Part shown: piece by piece, positions 1 to 11,300 of the stretch
How positions within the stretch are numbered: position 1 is the first letter of the stretch
Layout of the letters: every line of letters begins with the position of its first letter
Assembly (NCBI GenBank): GCA_030248225.1
Contig: JASANE010004949.1
Coordinates: forward strand, 62,001 to 126,000
Source of the DNA: Trileptium ribeirensis
Lineage: Eukaryota; Nematoda; Enoplea; Enoplida; Thoracostomopsidae
DNA length: 64,000 nucleotides
Reading direction: 5' to 3'
Translations under genes and position numbers: made by a program
Notes under the pieces: model-generated
Databases searched by the model: none
What the model was told of the DNA's origin: nothing
Seen by the model: only the letters and a program-made list of their open reading frames with translations

Positions 1-613
1 TATTAATAATTGAACTTTTATTGTTCTTGTGCTAACACAGTAAAAGCAGCGTTCTTGTCACTCAACGCTTTACTAACAGCTTCAATTTCAGCCAGAACAC
101 TGACTCAATCCTTGAAAATCCGTTTTATTGTGCTTGGTGAGTCAGTCATACTACTCTTTTCCAAAGTTGCTCCCAGTTTTGCTTGTACTTTCACGGCCAG
201 TTTTTTCGTTCACCTTGAAGTATTATACTTTGCAAAGCAATTCACTTTAAATAATATTTTATTTTCCTTTACTCCACTTAGCGTCACAGTTATAAGGGAG
301 AGGTGCTTCCCCTTCCAATTTTTGCTGGCAAACGCGAAAAAATTAATTGATGGGGTTATAACAAAACGATTGTGTTCTCTCACTTTTTGCAGCCCCCCAA
401 CCTTTGAATAGCTTGCAACGCCCTAGACAGTGATGCAAACTGTTAGCGAAAAATTCATAGAATAGCAATTGAACCGCTGTTACCAATAATTTTACGCGAA
501 CTGTTCGCAATATGTTTTTTCGTAAACGGTTCGCGAAAAATTTGCTTTATTTGTGTCTGCAACAACAATTATATTTTCTTTACTTATTTTTAAATTATAT
601 GTAACTGTTTCAG
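1..613 (+). other. PTBP upstream intron (partial), no feature recognised
   Basis: This is sequence upstream of the first visible PTBP exon and probably the 3' part of an intron, because it ends in a pyrimidine-rich acceptor (ACTGTTTCAG). A 133-codon open frame at 10-411 resembles no family I know and has no splice or coding context. A/T-rich low-complexity sequence precedes the acceptor. The exons for RRM1-RRM3 must lie before the window. Confidence 0.6.
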
Positions 614-691
614 GCCTAATGTCACGCAAGAGTTTCTTGTTAATGCGTTTGCCGAACACGGATTCGAACCTAAAGGCTTCAAATTTTTTCC
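614..691 (+). CDS. PTBP exon, RRM4 first part
   Basis: The acceptor is TGTTTCAG at 606-613 and the donor is GTAAGT at 692. The exon is 78 nt: one leading base completes an upstream codon, 25 codons follow, and two trailing bases (CC) pair with the next exon's G to make Pro. The product begins PNVTQEFLVNAFAEHGF and ends KGFKFF, matching the helix 1 to beta2 part of PTBP RRM4 (in relatives, IPxxVTEExLxxxF...GFKFF). The 5' neighbour exon, with the LHLSNIP-type beta1 strand, is outside the window. Confidence 0.9.
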
Positions 692-3600
692 GTAAGTTGC
701 GGTTTATTTTTTCTTACTGTTAATTCAGCTAACGCTATGTGTACATATATAATAGTTTTTATCCTATATTACGATCTGCCAAACTTTTGTTCGGCAAAAA
801 AGAATTGTGCGCATGCTGGAAAAATGGTGGCACAAGTAACGTCATGTATAATGATAGATTATGTAGGACTAGTTTGATAATTTTTGCAGTGCAGCGATCC
901 TGAATAGTATTGGCGCAATGAAATTATTCGAAATATTCATCACAATTTTAGGCATTGATCTTCAGAAATTTATTTGTTAGTATACTCAAGAGTTGATGGT
1001 ATTTTACTGCAGAGCATGATTCCTTTTGGTGAGGGTAGTTCGCGCTGTTTTTCAACCTGTACTCCTTCATTTCATGGGGGCACTCAATTATGTTCCGTGG
1101 TATCACATGCGGTACTAAGGTACCCCTCTACCCATGAAATATAGGTGGACATTATTGTCCACCCATGAAATTCAGGAGCGACGTTTTTGTTTGAAGGGAA
1201 AATGGCATATGGAGTGTCCGCTCCCATGAAATGCAAGTGGACAGAAGGAAACACACCGTGTCACACCTCAATATTCAGCAAATGTTTAATCTTAACAATG
1301 TCATACTTTTCAGTAAAATGTCATTCATAGCTCATTTTCGGATGGACGGATTTCGACAGATTCTTTGTTCGATAGCAAAAGTGATTACGATGTGCCGTTT
1401 AGTTGACTAAATTTTCAAGGTCAAAATGCCAAAAAACAGGTTTTTAATGTGGCCATACGAGTTCCAGTGTTTCGCAACCCATATCTCGCGGTACAGGCTT
1501 CTCGTCGAGAATGGAAACAGAGTCAGCCCATAGAGATGTACAATTGTGATGACTATGACTTCCCGAGGACGCTGTGGGCCTTAATTATGGTTCTGGGCCT
1601 GAATATGGTCCGTTGATACTTTGCCAGAAATATAGATTTTTCAAATTTCGCCGTGTTACTGCTTTTTTACCTTACAATGAGTGTCTTTCAGGTTATCAAG
1701 CACGCAAGATACGATGGCTTTGCTATCTAGAGTCTAACTTGACTATATTCTTTTTCTTGGGTTTCAAGGATTTTTTGGTCGACGAACCCGATTTCCGCAC
1801 CCGAAGTGCGTTTTCATTTGTTTGATGATGCTTTCCGTGGAGGGCAGCAACAGTGGTCTAAATATTGTTGGTATTTCTGAAGGCTGACTATAATGATTTG
1901 GTTATAATATAGAGTTCAGCGTGCATAACAGTTTCATAACTTTTCATGATTTTTCAATGGGTTTAGGGTCAATGAACGCTATTTACAGAATTATAGTATG
2001 TCTTCAGCTGTTTGGTTACGTTTTGCGTAAGGTGATCAAAAATTGCCTATATAGGTGTTCTGTTTGGTTAAATAGGATGGTTTGGCTATATAAGGTCCAG
2101 CACAAGTATCTTATGACGTTATAGTTAGTCTTCGTTGTTTGGTTACATGTTGCGTACCGGTCATTAAGAATTGTCAATATAGGTTTTCCGATAGGCTGAC
2201 TACGATGGTTTAGTTATCTAGAGACGAGCACAAATTACATACTTGATGCATTGTCAGTGGTTTTCGATGGGTTTAGGGCCGACCAGGTTTTAGGATTTTA
2301 AATGGGTTCAGGGTCAAGAGGTTTTAAGTTGGTATATACATCAACATAGCCTGTTATTATAGGTGATTAAACAAATGTTAATTTAAAAATGAAACCGCGC
2401 TCGCACTATTTCAGCCTCGCTTGCGAGGTACCAGTGTAAATGCATGTACATAAAGTTGTAAAGTGTTAGGCCAATAAGGCAAGCATTTAATGTCAGAGGG
2501 ATTGAAATATTGTTATCAGTAAAAATTTTGGTGGGAGAATTCTTTTCAATATTGATGTCCGAATTAATGTAGAACATCTTTATACTACAATCGTCAATAA
2601 TATAGATTTTTCATTATTTCAGGAAAGATCATAAAATGGCACTGCTGCAACTGGATTCAGTTAATGATGCTATTAGCGCTCTGATTGTAAGTAACTATTA
2701 TTATTCATAATATAGTCTTCTAATAAAATCAGTCCCGGTCGATGATTTCCGCGGTCTTGTAGCTATCGTGAATCACCATGATCGTTAACATTTAAACTAC
2801 TCGTTGAGATTTCTATATGAGTGTGAACCATGTACAGATAGTTGTTCCAAGTTTCGTGACATTTTTATTACCCAGTTAAAGCTTAACGAATTTTGTGTCG
2901 TTGAACTATCGCACAATCTCTATTGGCCAGATTCTGGTGCTACATGCGATCGCATGTGGGATAAACTAAAATTTTACCTAATTACACGCTGTATCAGAAA
3001 ACATGTTAAAATTGTTTTATATTTTCCCTGTTTCTCATTTTTAAACAGGTATTTTTAATATTTTGGAAATCAACGTGAAAATTGCAATATATACTGATGC
3101 TAATCTGGAAAACGAAAATTTATGAAATATCCTTGGGAATCAAGGTGGGTCAAGATTTTCGTTGGTCCAGTATTTGAAAGTACATTTTGTAGGATGGGAA
3201 ATCTATGCTGACCTGAAGGGTAAAGAACATTATTTCAAAAATTCGTCTACAGTACTCGCCACATGTGATCTGGTGCTCGAATCACAACTTACTCGTGGGA
3301 AAATAAAATATTTTTAAATTTATAGTAGTTTCTGTTTACTCGCTGCTCGCTCACTCGTAAAGCTACAGTCAACTCGTGGAGAGCATTATCGTATCGTTGA
3401 ATCGCAGCAATAAGAGTCGATATTGCGTTTTGCTATCTACGGCATATCAAATTTTTACCGTTTCTTTATTATTAACAGTTAACGATAAAATTAATTAACG
3501 CTATTATAGAAGCCAGCAGTATTCTATTACACCCGATTTCGTCTAATTTCGCTTAAGAAACCTCGTCTAAGCGTAGTCGTAGGCAGTAGCTATTAGGAGG

Positions 3601-3905
3601 AGATGACAAACGTGATTTGCATGCGACCGAGCGAGCGGGCCGACATCAGCACTGTTTTGTAGTTCTTTTATCGCATGCGCATGGGTAGCGCATATTATGT
3701 AGCTTGTGCTATCAGCGTTGCACAGTAACGTACATTGTAATTGCAGGAATGGACGGACTCAGTTTGGTCTAGTAACGAACGAACATAGATTGGGTCCGTT
3801 TTTGCGTACTTCCTGACCGTTTGTTTAAAATTTCAGATGATGCACAATTACAAGTTGGCAGAAAGTTCTCATCTTCGAGTGTCGTTCTCGAAGAGTGGTA
3901 TTTGA
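614..3905 (+). CDS. Polypyrimidine tract-binding protein (PTBP/heph family), 3' end of gene: RRM4
   Basis: The CDS is join(614..691, 2623..2686, 3837..3905), partial at the 5' end. The three exons join in phase (2 nt + 1 nt, then phase 0) and read through most of one RRM to a stop at 3903-3905. The joined product carries the PTBP RRM4 landmarks: KGFKFFPKDHKMALLQL covers beta2 to the RNP1-equivalent strand, followed by a DSVNDAISALI helix, then LAESSHLRVSFSKSGI at the terminus. Known PTBPs end in a very similar LRVSFSKSTI. PTBP has four RRMs, binds CU-rich RNA, represses exons and acts in mRNA stability and localisation, mainly in the nucleus. RRM1-RRM3 lie upstream of the window. hnRNP L-like proteins are the nearest alternative, but the FFxKDxKMALLQ string favours PTBP. 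Confidence 0.93.
692..2622 (+). other. PTBP intron with dispersed repeat R1
   Basis: This is a 1,931-bp intron (GTAAGT...TTATTTCAG). Its central part, about 1330-2345, is one copy of dispersed repeat R1, described separately. A segment at about 1060-1240 carries several inverted short copies of CCCATGAAAT / ATTTCATGGG. Open frames here (for example 1574-1825) belong to the repeat and are not supported as genes. Confidence 0.75.
1330..2345 (+). repeat. Dispersed repeat R1, copy 1
   Basis: The copy opens near a TTGTTCGATAGCAAAAGTGA segment shared with the copy at about 7470. It then runs through repeated short modules resembling 'aattgYcWatataggt...tggtttRgttatctagagac...gggtttagggtc'. The same module series recurs at 7.4-8.3, 57.6-57.9 and 63.25-64.0 kb. 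No transposase-like open frame is visible, so this looks like a non-autonomous element with internal subrepeats. Boundaries are approximate. Confidence 0.65.
2623..2686 (+). CDS. PTBP exon, RRM4 middle
   Basis: The acceptor is ATTATTTCAG ending at 2622 and the donor is GTAAGT at 2687. The exon is 64 nt: a leading G completes the split Pro codon, then 21 codons read KDHKMALLQLDSVNDAISALI. This is beta3 (RNP1 position) plus helix 2 of PTBP RRM4. Known PTBPs read KDRKMALIQMxSVEEAVQALI here. It ends in phase 0. Confidence 0.95.
2687..3836 (+). other. PTBP last intron
   Basis: This is a 1,150-bp intron between GTAAGT and AAAATTTCAG. At about 3248-3260 it contains TACAGTACTCGCC, identical to the terminus of the short inverted-repeat element at 35961, followed by 'ctcg'-rich sequence typical of that family. 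I could not find a matching right end, so this is probably a degraded copy. Nothing else is recognised. Confidence 0.6.
3837..3905 (+). CDS. PTBP terminal coding exon (C-terminus)
   Basis: The acceptor is AATTTCAG ending at 3836. The exon starts in phase 0: MMHNYKLAESSHLRVSFSKSGI, then TGA at 3903-3905. The match is to the end of PTBP RRM4 (known members: LHNHxLxExxHLRVSFSKSTI). The last residues differ (SGI rather than STI), which is a small lineage difference and not a truncation. Confidence 0.95.
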   Translation: MMHNYKLAESSHLRVSFSKSGI

Positions 3906-4260
3906 CGACTGGTGTCGTCGCAGCGTTTGTTTCGTCAGGATTGTTTACGAATAGAAAAGATTCGTTTTAGATGTTTCTCACTTCTCTGCTGTCCTAGCTG
4001 GATAAGCCTTCCGGTGATAATCGTGTAATAGATGTGTAATTATAGTAGTACACAAACTACATAAGCCGTCAAGAATTAAATACCCAGAGATTAACTGCTG
4101 CTCGTCGTGTGACTTGTCGAAAGGTGTCGTTCAAGCGAATGGGTGGCACCCCTACATGTGTTACGCCTAACTTTTACTGTATATTTTTTAGAATATTAGT
4201 TTGTTGCTGTAGATATGGTTTTAGTAAATTTTGATATATATTAGTGCCACAATGTTTGAT

Positions 4261-4268
4261 TGTAAATA
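4261..4268 (+). promoter_or_regulatory. Pumilio-type motif TGTAAATA in PTBP 3' UTR
   Basis: This is an exact match to the UGUANAUA consensus for PUF proteins, 356 nt after the PTBP stop and before the first AATAAA. A motif this short can occur by chance. Confidence 0.35.
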
Positions 4269-4330
4269 ACTATTATTGAAGTGTTGTTCTACAGCAAAAA
4301 TGCCGTAATATATTCGAGTGGATTTGGAAA

Positions 4331-4336
4331 AATAAA
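4331..4336 (+). terminator. Poly(A) signal AATAAA, PTBP candidate 1
   Basis: A canonical hexamer about 425 nt after the stop, followed within 40 nt by 'tgtacactatgtgtgatg' (G/T-rich). Confidence 0.5.
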
Positions 4337-4605
4337 TAATTATTAATTGATGATAAACGCTGTACACTATGTGTGATGCCAAATTATTAGTGTTTTATTG
4401 ATGTTAACAAAAATATATTTATAGATTGTATAATTTATATTTTATTATTATTTTGTGATTCTTTACGTTTTGATGTCTGTAAATGTATGGCCATTTTCAC
4501 ATTTGGGTCCATTCCGATTTACACTCGTATTGTATGTATAGAGTGTTCTCCTTGCATCTTATCCGATACGAATTTTATTATATCCGAATCAGATGATGTG
4601 GGATG

Positions 4606-4611
4606 AATAAA
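4606..4611 (+). terminator. Poly(A) signal AATAAA, PTBP candidate 2
   Basis: A second canonical hexamer, about 700 nt after the stop, with a 'ggtgtagtg' element about 20 nt downstream. It could serve a longer 3' UTR. Confidence 0.45.
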
Positions 4612-4640
4612 TACATAATGTACACACACACGGTGTAGTG

Positions 4641-6990
4641 CAGTCACCAAATTCGACCATATCGTAAAAGATCGGATTGGAAGCAATGTGAGCTCGACCT
4701 ACTGTGAACGCTGTTATAGCAAGTGGCAAAATATAAATTCATTATGTTAACAAATTATTTTGTGATCTCTTTACCGCCTATTGATACGATCATCATTTTG
4801 ATTAAGACAAAAACACATTTTTTATGTTTCAATGACCATTAAGCAATAATTACTGTATGAATTCCGTTTGATAGGTGTTAATGTGATAAGCCGTTTGACT
4901 GTATGTAAAATTTACGTTATTACTTTAGTAATTTGTTTTGAAGATTTACATTATCTAACTTTGTGTAAATTTGTTAACTATTATATCTAAGATTTGTTGC
5001 ACAAATGCGTAATCATGTTTTACATCACATCACTGCTGGCCACATTAGTCTGTAGGCGGTGAAGTTCATAAAAAAATTTATTGCGCTTTACATAATACAT
5101 TACTACGCGAATGCTTCTCTGAGACCGTTGAATTATTGCCTATATATTTCCACCAATCAAAGTCGCGTGATGGTACAGTGTTTCAAGAACTGCATAGAGC
5201 TATATGTCTGTCTGAGCTGAACCGTTTTAGCTTTTAGCGATAAATCGCTGTCTGTCTATTAAATAGCTAGTGTGTGTTTTATCGTAACAGTTACTTGCAT
5301 ACATTTACTGATCACTAAGATCATTCAGTGTTATATGTAGTAGCAGCAGAGCGGGCATATTTTTAATCCAAAGTAGTGAATTAGTAAGAGTGTGATTTTC
5401 AGATTCTGGCTCGGCGCGATGTTTGCTACGCTACATCTGGCTCGACTGAACTCCGCTCTCAGCGTAAAGAGGTTCAGCTCGACTCTTCCGACAATATGCC
5501 ACGCTCAGTGCGACACTTACAAACTGCTATTAAAAATATTATAGTGCAATATTAGATGATATATCCTAGTAACTTGCAAAACGAGGGGGAACGGAGTGAC
5601 TGTGGCTACTCCGCGCTTAGTGTCCGTTTCTTTGTTAGAATTCAGTTTCTTGAGTCCCATTAAAATCCTTCGATAGCAATTGAACACCTTCAATGCTTCA
5701 ATAGCCATTTTAGTCATATATATATGTATATATCAAAACCGAAGGTCTGTTTATTTATATCCCCAATGACCAAAAAGACGAAAACGCAAATTTTAAGGTA
5801 AATCATAATCTGAAGAGTGATACTTTGTAGAACTTCAGCACTATTTGATGCGTGCCGCGCAATGTAGCTCTCGATGAAAGGAATGTTTCTGGCAAGAGTT
5901 ATAACCCAAAATGTTGTGCGATCCCAAATGGACAAAATCAGAAAATTTGTAATTCGTGTCGCTTTTGTGAAAAGTTAGGTAGGAAATCATTGAAGCAGCA
6001 GGAACACCAAGCTAAATGCACAGCTACATATCATTACAGGACGAATAAATAATTACGAAAATCCATTAATCTAATGAAGATTTGACGAACCGACTGAGAA
6101 AAATGACTTTTTGGCTTAATTAGACGCTCTTTGAGGAAAAAAACCGTAGGTACATTATATAGTTGGTTTCAAGAGCCGATCCGAAATAGAGTTTCCTGCC
6201 CTTACTTTTGGCTGACTATCAACCTTGTACTTCGGTTGTTAAGCTTGCTGTTTTAAAAAAGTGATTTTAAGAGCCAGCCCTAGTTTTCCAGAAATACTAA
6301 CCTCGGTAACGTTCTCACAGAAAGGTCTTAGGCTCTGGTCCGACTCAGCTTTTCATACATTGTGGGAAGCGTGGCTTAGCTTTTGCGCTAAACCTATAGC
6401 TTAAATTCTCACGTCAAATCTATAATTCCTTTTTCCGCTATCATATACGTTTGTCGCAAGACAGTAAAGCTAGATTACTAGGCTGTGATGGTTTGATTGA
6501 CATCTGTATTATATAATTATCACGTACTCATAGAAATAACTGTCCCATAGGTTTGTCAAAATTCTAAAGCTAGAGGTTGCCACGTCAAATATGTCTCCTT
6601 GTGGGAAAATCTCTAAAACGAGATAGATAGGTTGCCCAAAATAACCATAGACCGGATTATATCCAATTCCTAAGAAGTATATATATCGCTTAGGCAATGA
6701 ATGTAGTTTTGTTTATGGGTTATTTTGCGTAGCATATGTATCTGAATTTGAGATTTTCCCCCACCATGAGAAATATTGGACAAGGTGTCGCGACTTCTTA
6801 TTCTAGTGTGCAACAAACAATAACCACAATTTTAGTTAAAAAATTTTAGCGTTTAAGTCAGAAACTGTAGAATTTTTGGTCCTGGAGCCAAGTTGCGAAA
6901 CTGGACGAGGATCTGTGTTTATTTGTTTTTAATCTAAAATCAATCTTAATACTCATCGAACCCGAAACACCAATTTCAAGGGAAAATTTT
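4641..6990. other. Intergenic, nothing recognised
   Basis: No exon, RNA gene or repeat of known type is recognised. A relatively G/C-rich patch at 5410-5510 (many 'ctggctcgac'-like strings) has open frames in two phases and a TTTCAG before it. It matches no family I know and its donor is weak. The open frame 5852-6052 is unsupported. Confidence 0.5.
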
Positions 6991-6992
6991 TT

Positions 6993-7196
6993 AGAACTCA
7001 AATACGCCTGCTCAACCCTTATCCAACATACCTAAAGTAATGACTAGAAATACCTTTTTTAGAACTCAAATACGCCTGCTCAACCCTTACCCAACATACC
7101 TAAAGTAATGACTAGAAATACCTTTTTTAGAACTCAAATACGCCTGCTCAACCCTTACCCAACATACCTAAAGTAATGACTAGAAATACCTTTTGG
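6993..7196 (+). repeat. 68-bp tandem repeat, 3 copies
   Basis: Units start at AGAACTCAAATACGCCTGCT at 6993, 7061 and 7129. The period is exactly 68 bp, and copies are almost identical (ccttatcc versus ccttaccc is the visible difference). The near identity suggests recent amplification. Confidence 0.95.
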
Positions 7197-7379
7197 GTAA
7201 ATTCAACGGTGATATTATAGCTTATGTGACACTATTTATAGTATACCGTAGGCACGTGAATATTCATCGGATATTGTTTACCTAACGAAACAATCATTTC
7301 AAAAGTCGTATACGAAAATAAAGTTGCATAATATTGTAAAAGGTTCATAGTAATTGAAACGAAGCGAGCGGAGTTTCCA

Positions 7380-8335
7380 CTGAGGGCGCTATTGAGAAAA
7401 TCATGAAAATTTCATTTTTGTCTGTTTCTGTAATTCATAACTCATGATCGGATGGAACTTCGATAGAAATTTTTGTTCGATAGCAAAAGTGATGAGGATG
7501 TGCTCTTTAGTTCAATGCGAATAGCCCCTACCCTATTTTTGGGCTCAAAATGCCAAAACAGGTATTTACCAAGCTTTGGCAAATTTGGTCGTATAAATAC
7601 TAGACTTTCGCAGCCCATATCTCACGACACAAGCCTCGTATCGGAAAACCGAATTCAAAATCATCTCAGCGAGATCTGCAACTTTCCAGACCGGGAGTTT
7701 TCTGTGCAATCACTCTTTGGCCCGCTGTGAACCCGAATATGGCTCGCGACCCATCGCCAGAAATAGCGATTTTTTCAAATTTTGGCATGTTATTGCATGT
7801 TTTACCTTACAACGAGTATCTATTTCATCATCAAGCAATACTATAGTTTCCACATCTAGAGTCCAAGTATATTATACTTTTTCATAGGGTTTCGAGGGCT
7901 GTAGGGTATGCGAACTCGATTTTCAATATGTAGTGAATTTTTATTTGTGTGGTTATTTTAGTATTGGTTGCAGGACAAAGAGTGTCCTATATAGTTTTTT
8001 AGCATATTGAATACCATGTTTTGGTTATCTAATGTCCAGCACGAATATTTCATACGGTTTCAGTTGTTTTCAATATGTTTAGGGTCATTGAACCCCCGAA
8101 TATGGCCTGTCTTCAGTATTTTGGTTATGTATTGACTAAAGGGTATGAAAAATGTTCTATGTACGTTGGATACGATGGTTTGGTTATCTAGAGACTGACA
8201 CCTATAGTTCGTGCGTTTTCAGTTGTTTTCGATTGGCTTATGGTCGACGAGGTTTTTCCTTTTTCAATGATTTCACGGTTACATAGGTTTTTTAGTGTAG
8301 TATATGCATCAAACATAAAGCCTGTGACAAGGTTA
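7380..8335 (+). repeat. Dispersed repeat R1, copy 2
   Basis: This copy matches copy 1 in order: TTCGATAGCAAAAGTGAT at about 7477, a 'ggtcaaaatgccaaaa'-like module, 'cccatatctc', then several 'ggttatctag'/'gggtttagggtc' modules, ending near 8335. The copies are clearly diverged, so the family is not recent. The open frame 7473-7730 is part of the repeat. Confidence 0.65.
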
Positions 8336-11300
8336 TCTCAGAAAGTTCTAACCTACTAATGTGTTAAGCTTACCAAAATTGTTGTAACATTGGGACAAAC
8401 CGAAGAAGCTTCACATTTGCGTCATATTTATTACATATATACATAGTTTTTTATTTACATCGTGCATTATTCATGTCTGTTGCATTTTCAATATCGATTA
8501 CTGCGACCAGAGTTAAGTGCTCAAAAACTGAACTTATTTCGATTGTGTTGCTTTATATTGAAATGACGTTTAAGGCGGTTTATAACGAATGCAGTTCGAT
8601 TACGTTAAAATATAATTCTTTCTGTTTTGAAGCAATTTTGCTATAATTCACGATATCGATATCACATTTTTCTGTTTTGTAGGAACTTTCTTACCATCTC
8701 ACCTATTTACGGAGGGTAAAACATATTATATATTTATATTATTCTAGGCACTAAGAAACTTTTTTATGTCATATAACTTTTCTGTAAGCTGTTCACGCCA
8801 ATTTTGCTAATGTTTAATAATGCTGTTAGTTGCATAATATTTGTGTTTGTTTACATACTTAGTCCTTATTGGGATCTTTCAACTACCGCACTTGCTTGAA
8901 AGTATTAAATTAGGTTTTTAGATTAATTTGCCCAGAACCGTGGTTATTGTGACATGAGCTCAGGGTACGGACCGCGTTTTTTGAAGAATATGTACGGGTT
9001 GAAGTTATAAAAAATGGCACAAAACCTCTGATCCAAAATAAGTTAGTTTTCGTATAACGAGTTTTTTCTCGGATTACGTCAGGTTTTCCCAATATAGCAG
9101 CGATGAGGGAACTTGACATTAGTACAGTGGGACAAAATTTTGATGTTTAGGCGTAACCTTATGCTTAAGCTTAGAGAACGAAGCTTACGATCACCTTAAG
9201 ATTGGACGAACCTGAGATGATACGCTAATGGATAATATTGTCATGATCTTTTTTCTATATGTAGTGTCATCATTAGTAATTGAGTGAAATTCAACTAGTA
9301 CGGTAGTTGGGTAGGCAAATGGGCAAAATGTATATACGATAAACATTTCACATAATGTGCCGCGATTTTCAGTAATTGTTAGTTTATTGTATTGTAAAAC
9401 TTGGTCTGTGTTTGCTGTTTCTCGTTCGGATTGGAATGTTTTATGCGCTTTGGTTTGGTGCATCAATCTATTACTTAGGAATATCAGTCTCGTGAACGTG
9501 CTGGGATTTTACACAGACATAGCCATTACCCCTGATGTTTTTGCATTTGACGACTTACCAGTCTATCGTTTCCCAAATAGATGTAAAGTATTATTAGAAA
9601 TGCCTGGCCGCGTCTCCATAAGGCACTGTATTTTAAAAATTACCAGCCCTCGAAAAATTATCGGTATTTATTGTAGTGTAGTTTAGTTTTCATTGTTTTT
9701 GTTCATAAAAATATACTTTAAAAAATTTTTATCTTCAGTATTAGCGATATTTACTGCATAGTGACAATCTTGGCATAGAATTAGACGCAGTTTCGACAGT
9801 GAAATCGGTTTCTGAACCGCAAATAGCTTATTTTGGAGTTTACCTTGCAAAAGAAAATAAATTTATCTTAACTGCAAATTTAACTCTGCTGGTAGCTCCA
9901 TATATTTTTGCCATCCAGGGACAACATTTCATTTAAGAATTTGCGTCTAGTTTTAATTATCGCGATGCTGCTGTGAAGGTGGACAGTGATAATTGCGATT
10001 ATAGTTTGATTAAAATAGGGAAATAACGATTTTGAGAATATTGCAGTGTTTGAAGTCGTCGGTATGACTTAAAGTCAAAGTTAAGTCAAAGTCAAAGTTT
10101 ATTGAACAATATTCAAGATTACGTGCATACAGATATACATGGCACAACCAAATAGTCTATAATAAATTTTAAGTTTGCCTAATCAGCAACCAAGAATATT
10201 CAATAAAAAGGTTAGAAAGGGGGACGAGTCCTACTCTAACATCTAACCTAAGTTCCGGTTATAGTAGAGATATCGATTCAAGTTGATGTCCTTTTCCAAC
10301 TGATTGGTATAGTACTATATAGTATTGGTATAGTACTGCTAGTCTCTCTCTACTGTTACACTCTAATTTTGTGGTCAACGTCATCAACACTTATGTAGAT
10401 GTGTTTAAAAACGTGTATGTTGTTGAGATGCCTGGTCAAGCTAAACCGAAGTCTTAATATAATCAGGATTATTTCGGTTTAAATGTGGAAATTTCAATCG
10501 ACTGTCGCATGCTAACTTCTGGCCCTGCTATATTTGTTATCTGTAAGTTTTTTTATAAACTTTGCATTATGGTGTTACCACAAAATTTTATTCAGTCGAA
10601 TGATCATAGTTCAACAATATGTAATGTAAAACACGGCAGCTTAATTTTCATATTTATTGGCCTATTTTCTGGGGTTGTAACTTTTTGAAGAACGAAGATA
10701 ATAAATGTATAACTTGTTTTACAAATAATAATTCGAATATATGATTGGTCATGTTCATTCAAGTGCCTTATAAGGAGCTTTTGCATCTTATTTGCGGCTG
10801 ATCAGCGGAGCCGCTAGCAGCTGCTTCCGTGATTTTGGCTGTCTCAAGACACCTTTATCTGGTTATCTTACAATCCCAACAGGAAAGAGTATTGCTACTC
10901 CGCAGATATGAATAACTCAGGTTTTCTAATATTTATGTAATGCTGCATATATGTTTAAACGTGGCTGCTATCCAATTATCGACATTTTCATTTTGAAGAC
11001 AGAATGGAGACACTACGAAGCGCTAAAATAATGACCTATCTTTACACCAAATTGGGTCATTAAGCGTTATTGTTGCCCACTGAGACGATTTTGTCTGAGT
11101 GTAATTTCAGATTTTGTTTGGTTCTATGTGTTAACGCGATGCTATTGTAACAAATTTTTATCTTATATATCGTGTGTTTTGATTTGCTTTGTTACAAGTG
11201 GTGGTGATATTTTGTCAGTTCGGTACGCGCATACCATAGATAAGTAAGGTTTTCAAATCGGTTGTCTAAGCTGAAGATTAGAGACATCCTATTTAGCTTT

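Larger units (their letters stand above)
3906..4640 (+). other. PTBP 3' UTR (approximate)
   Basis: This non-coding A/T-rich sequence follows the PTBP stop. It contains TGTAAATA at 4261-4268 (the Pumilio UGUANAUA consensus) and TGTATATT near 4179. AATAAA hexamers are at 4331-4336 and 4606-4611, the second followed by a 'gtgtagtg' G/T-rich stretch. Either could be the cleavage signal, which would give 3' UTRs of roughly 0.45 or 0.72 kb. The end point is inferred. Confidence 0.55.

Noticed and set aside
656..672. B-box-like GGATTCGAACC suggesting a tRNA
   Set aside because: It lies inside the PTBP exon and no cloverleaf forms around it.
5410..5510. G/C-rich open stretch after TTTCAG as a first exon
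   Set aside because: Open in two phases, weak donor, internally repetitive 'ggctcgac' strings and no homology.
9357..9686. 109-codon open frame
   Set aside because: Cys/Phe/Val-rich with no motif, overlapped by a minus-strand frame of similar length, and no splice signals.
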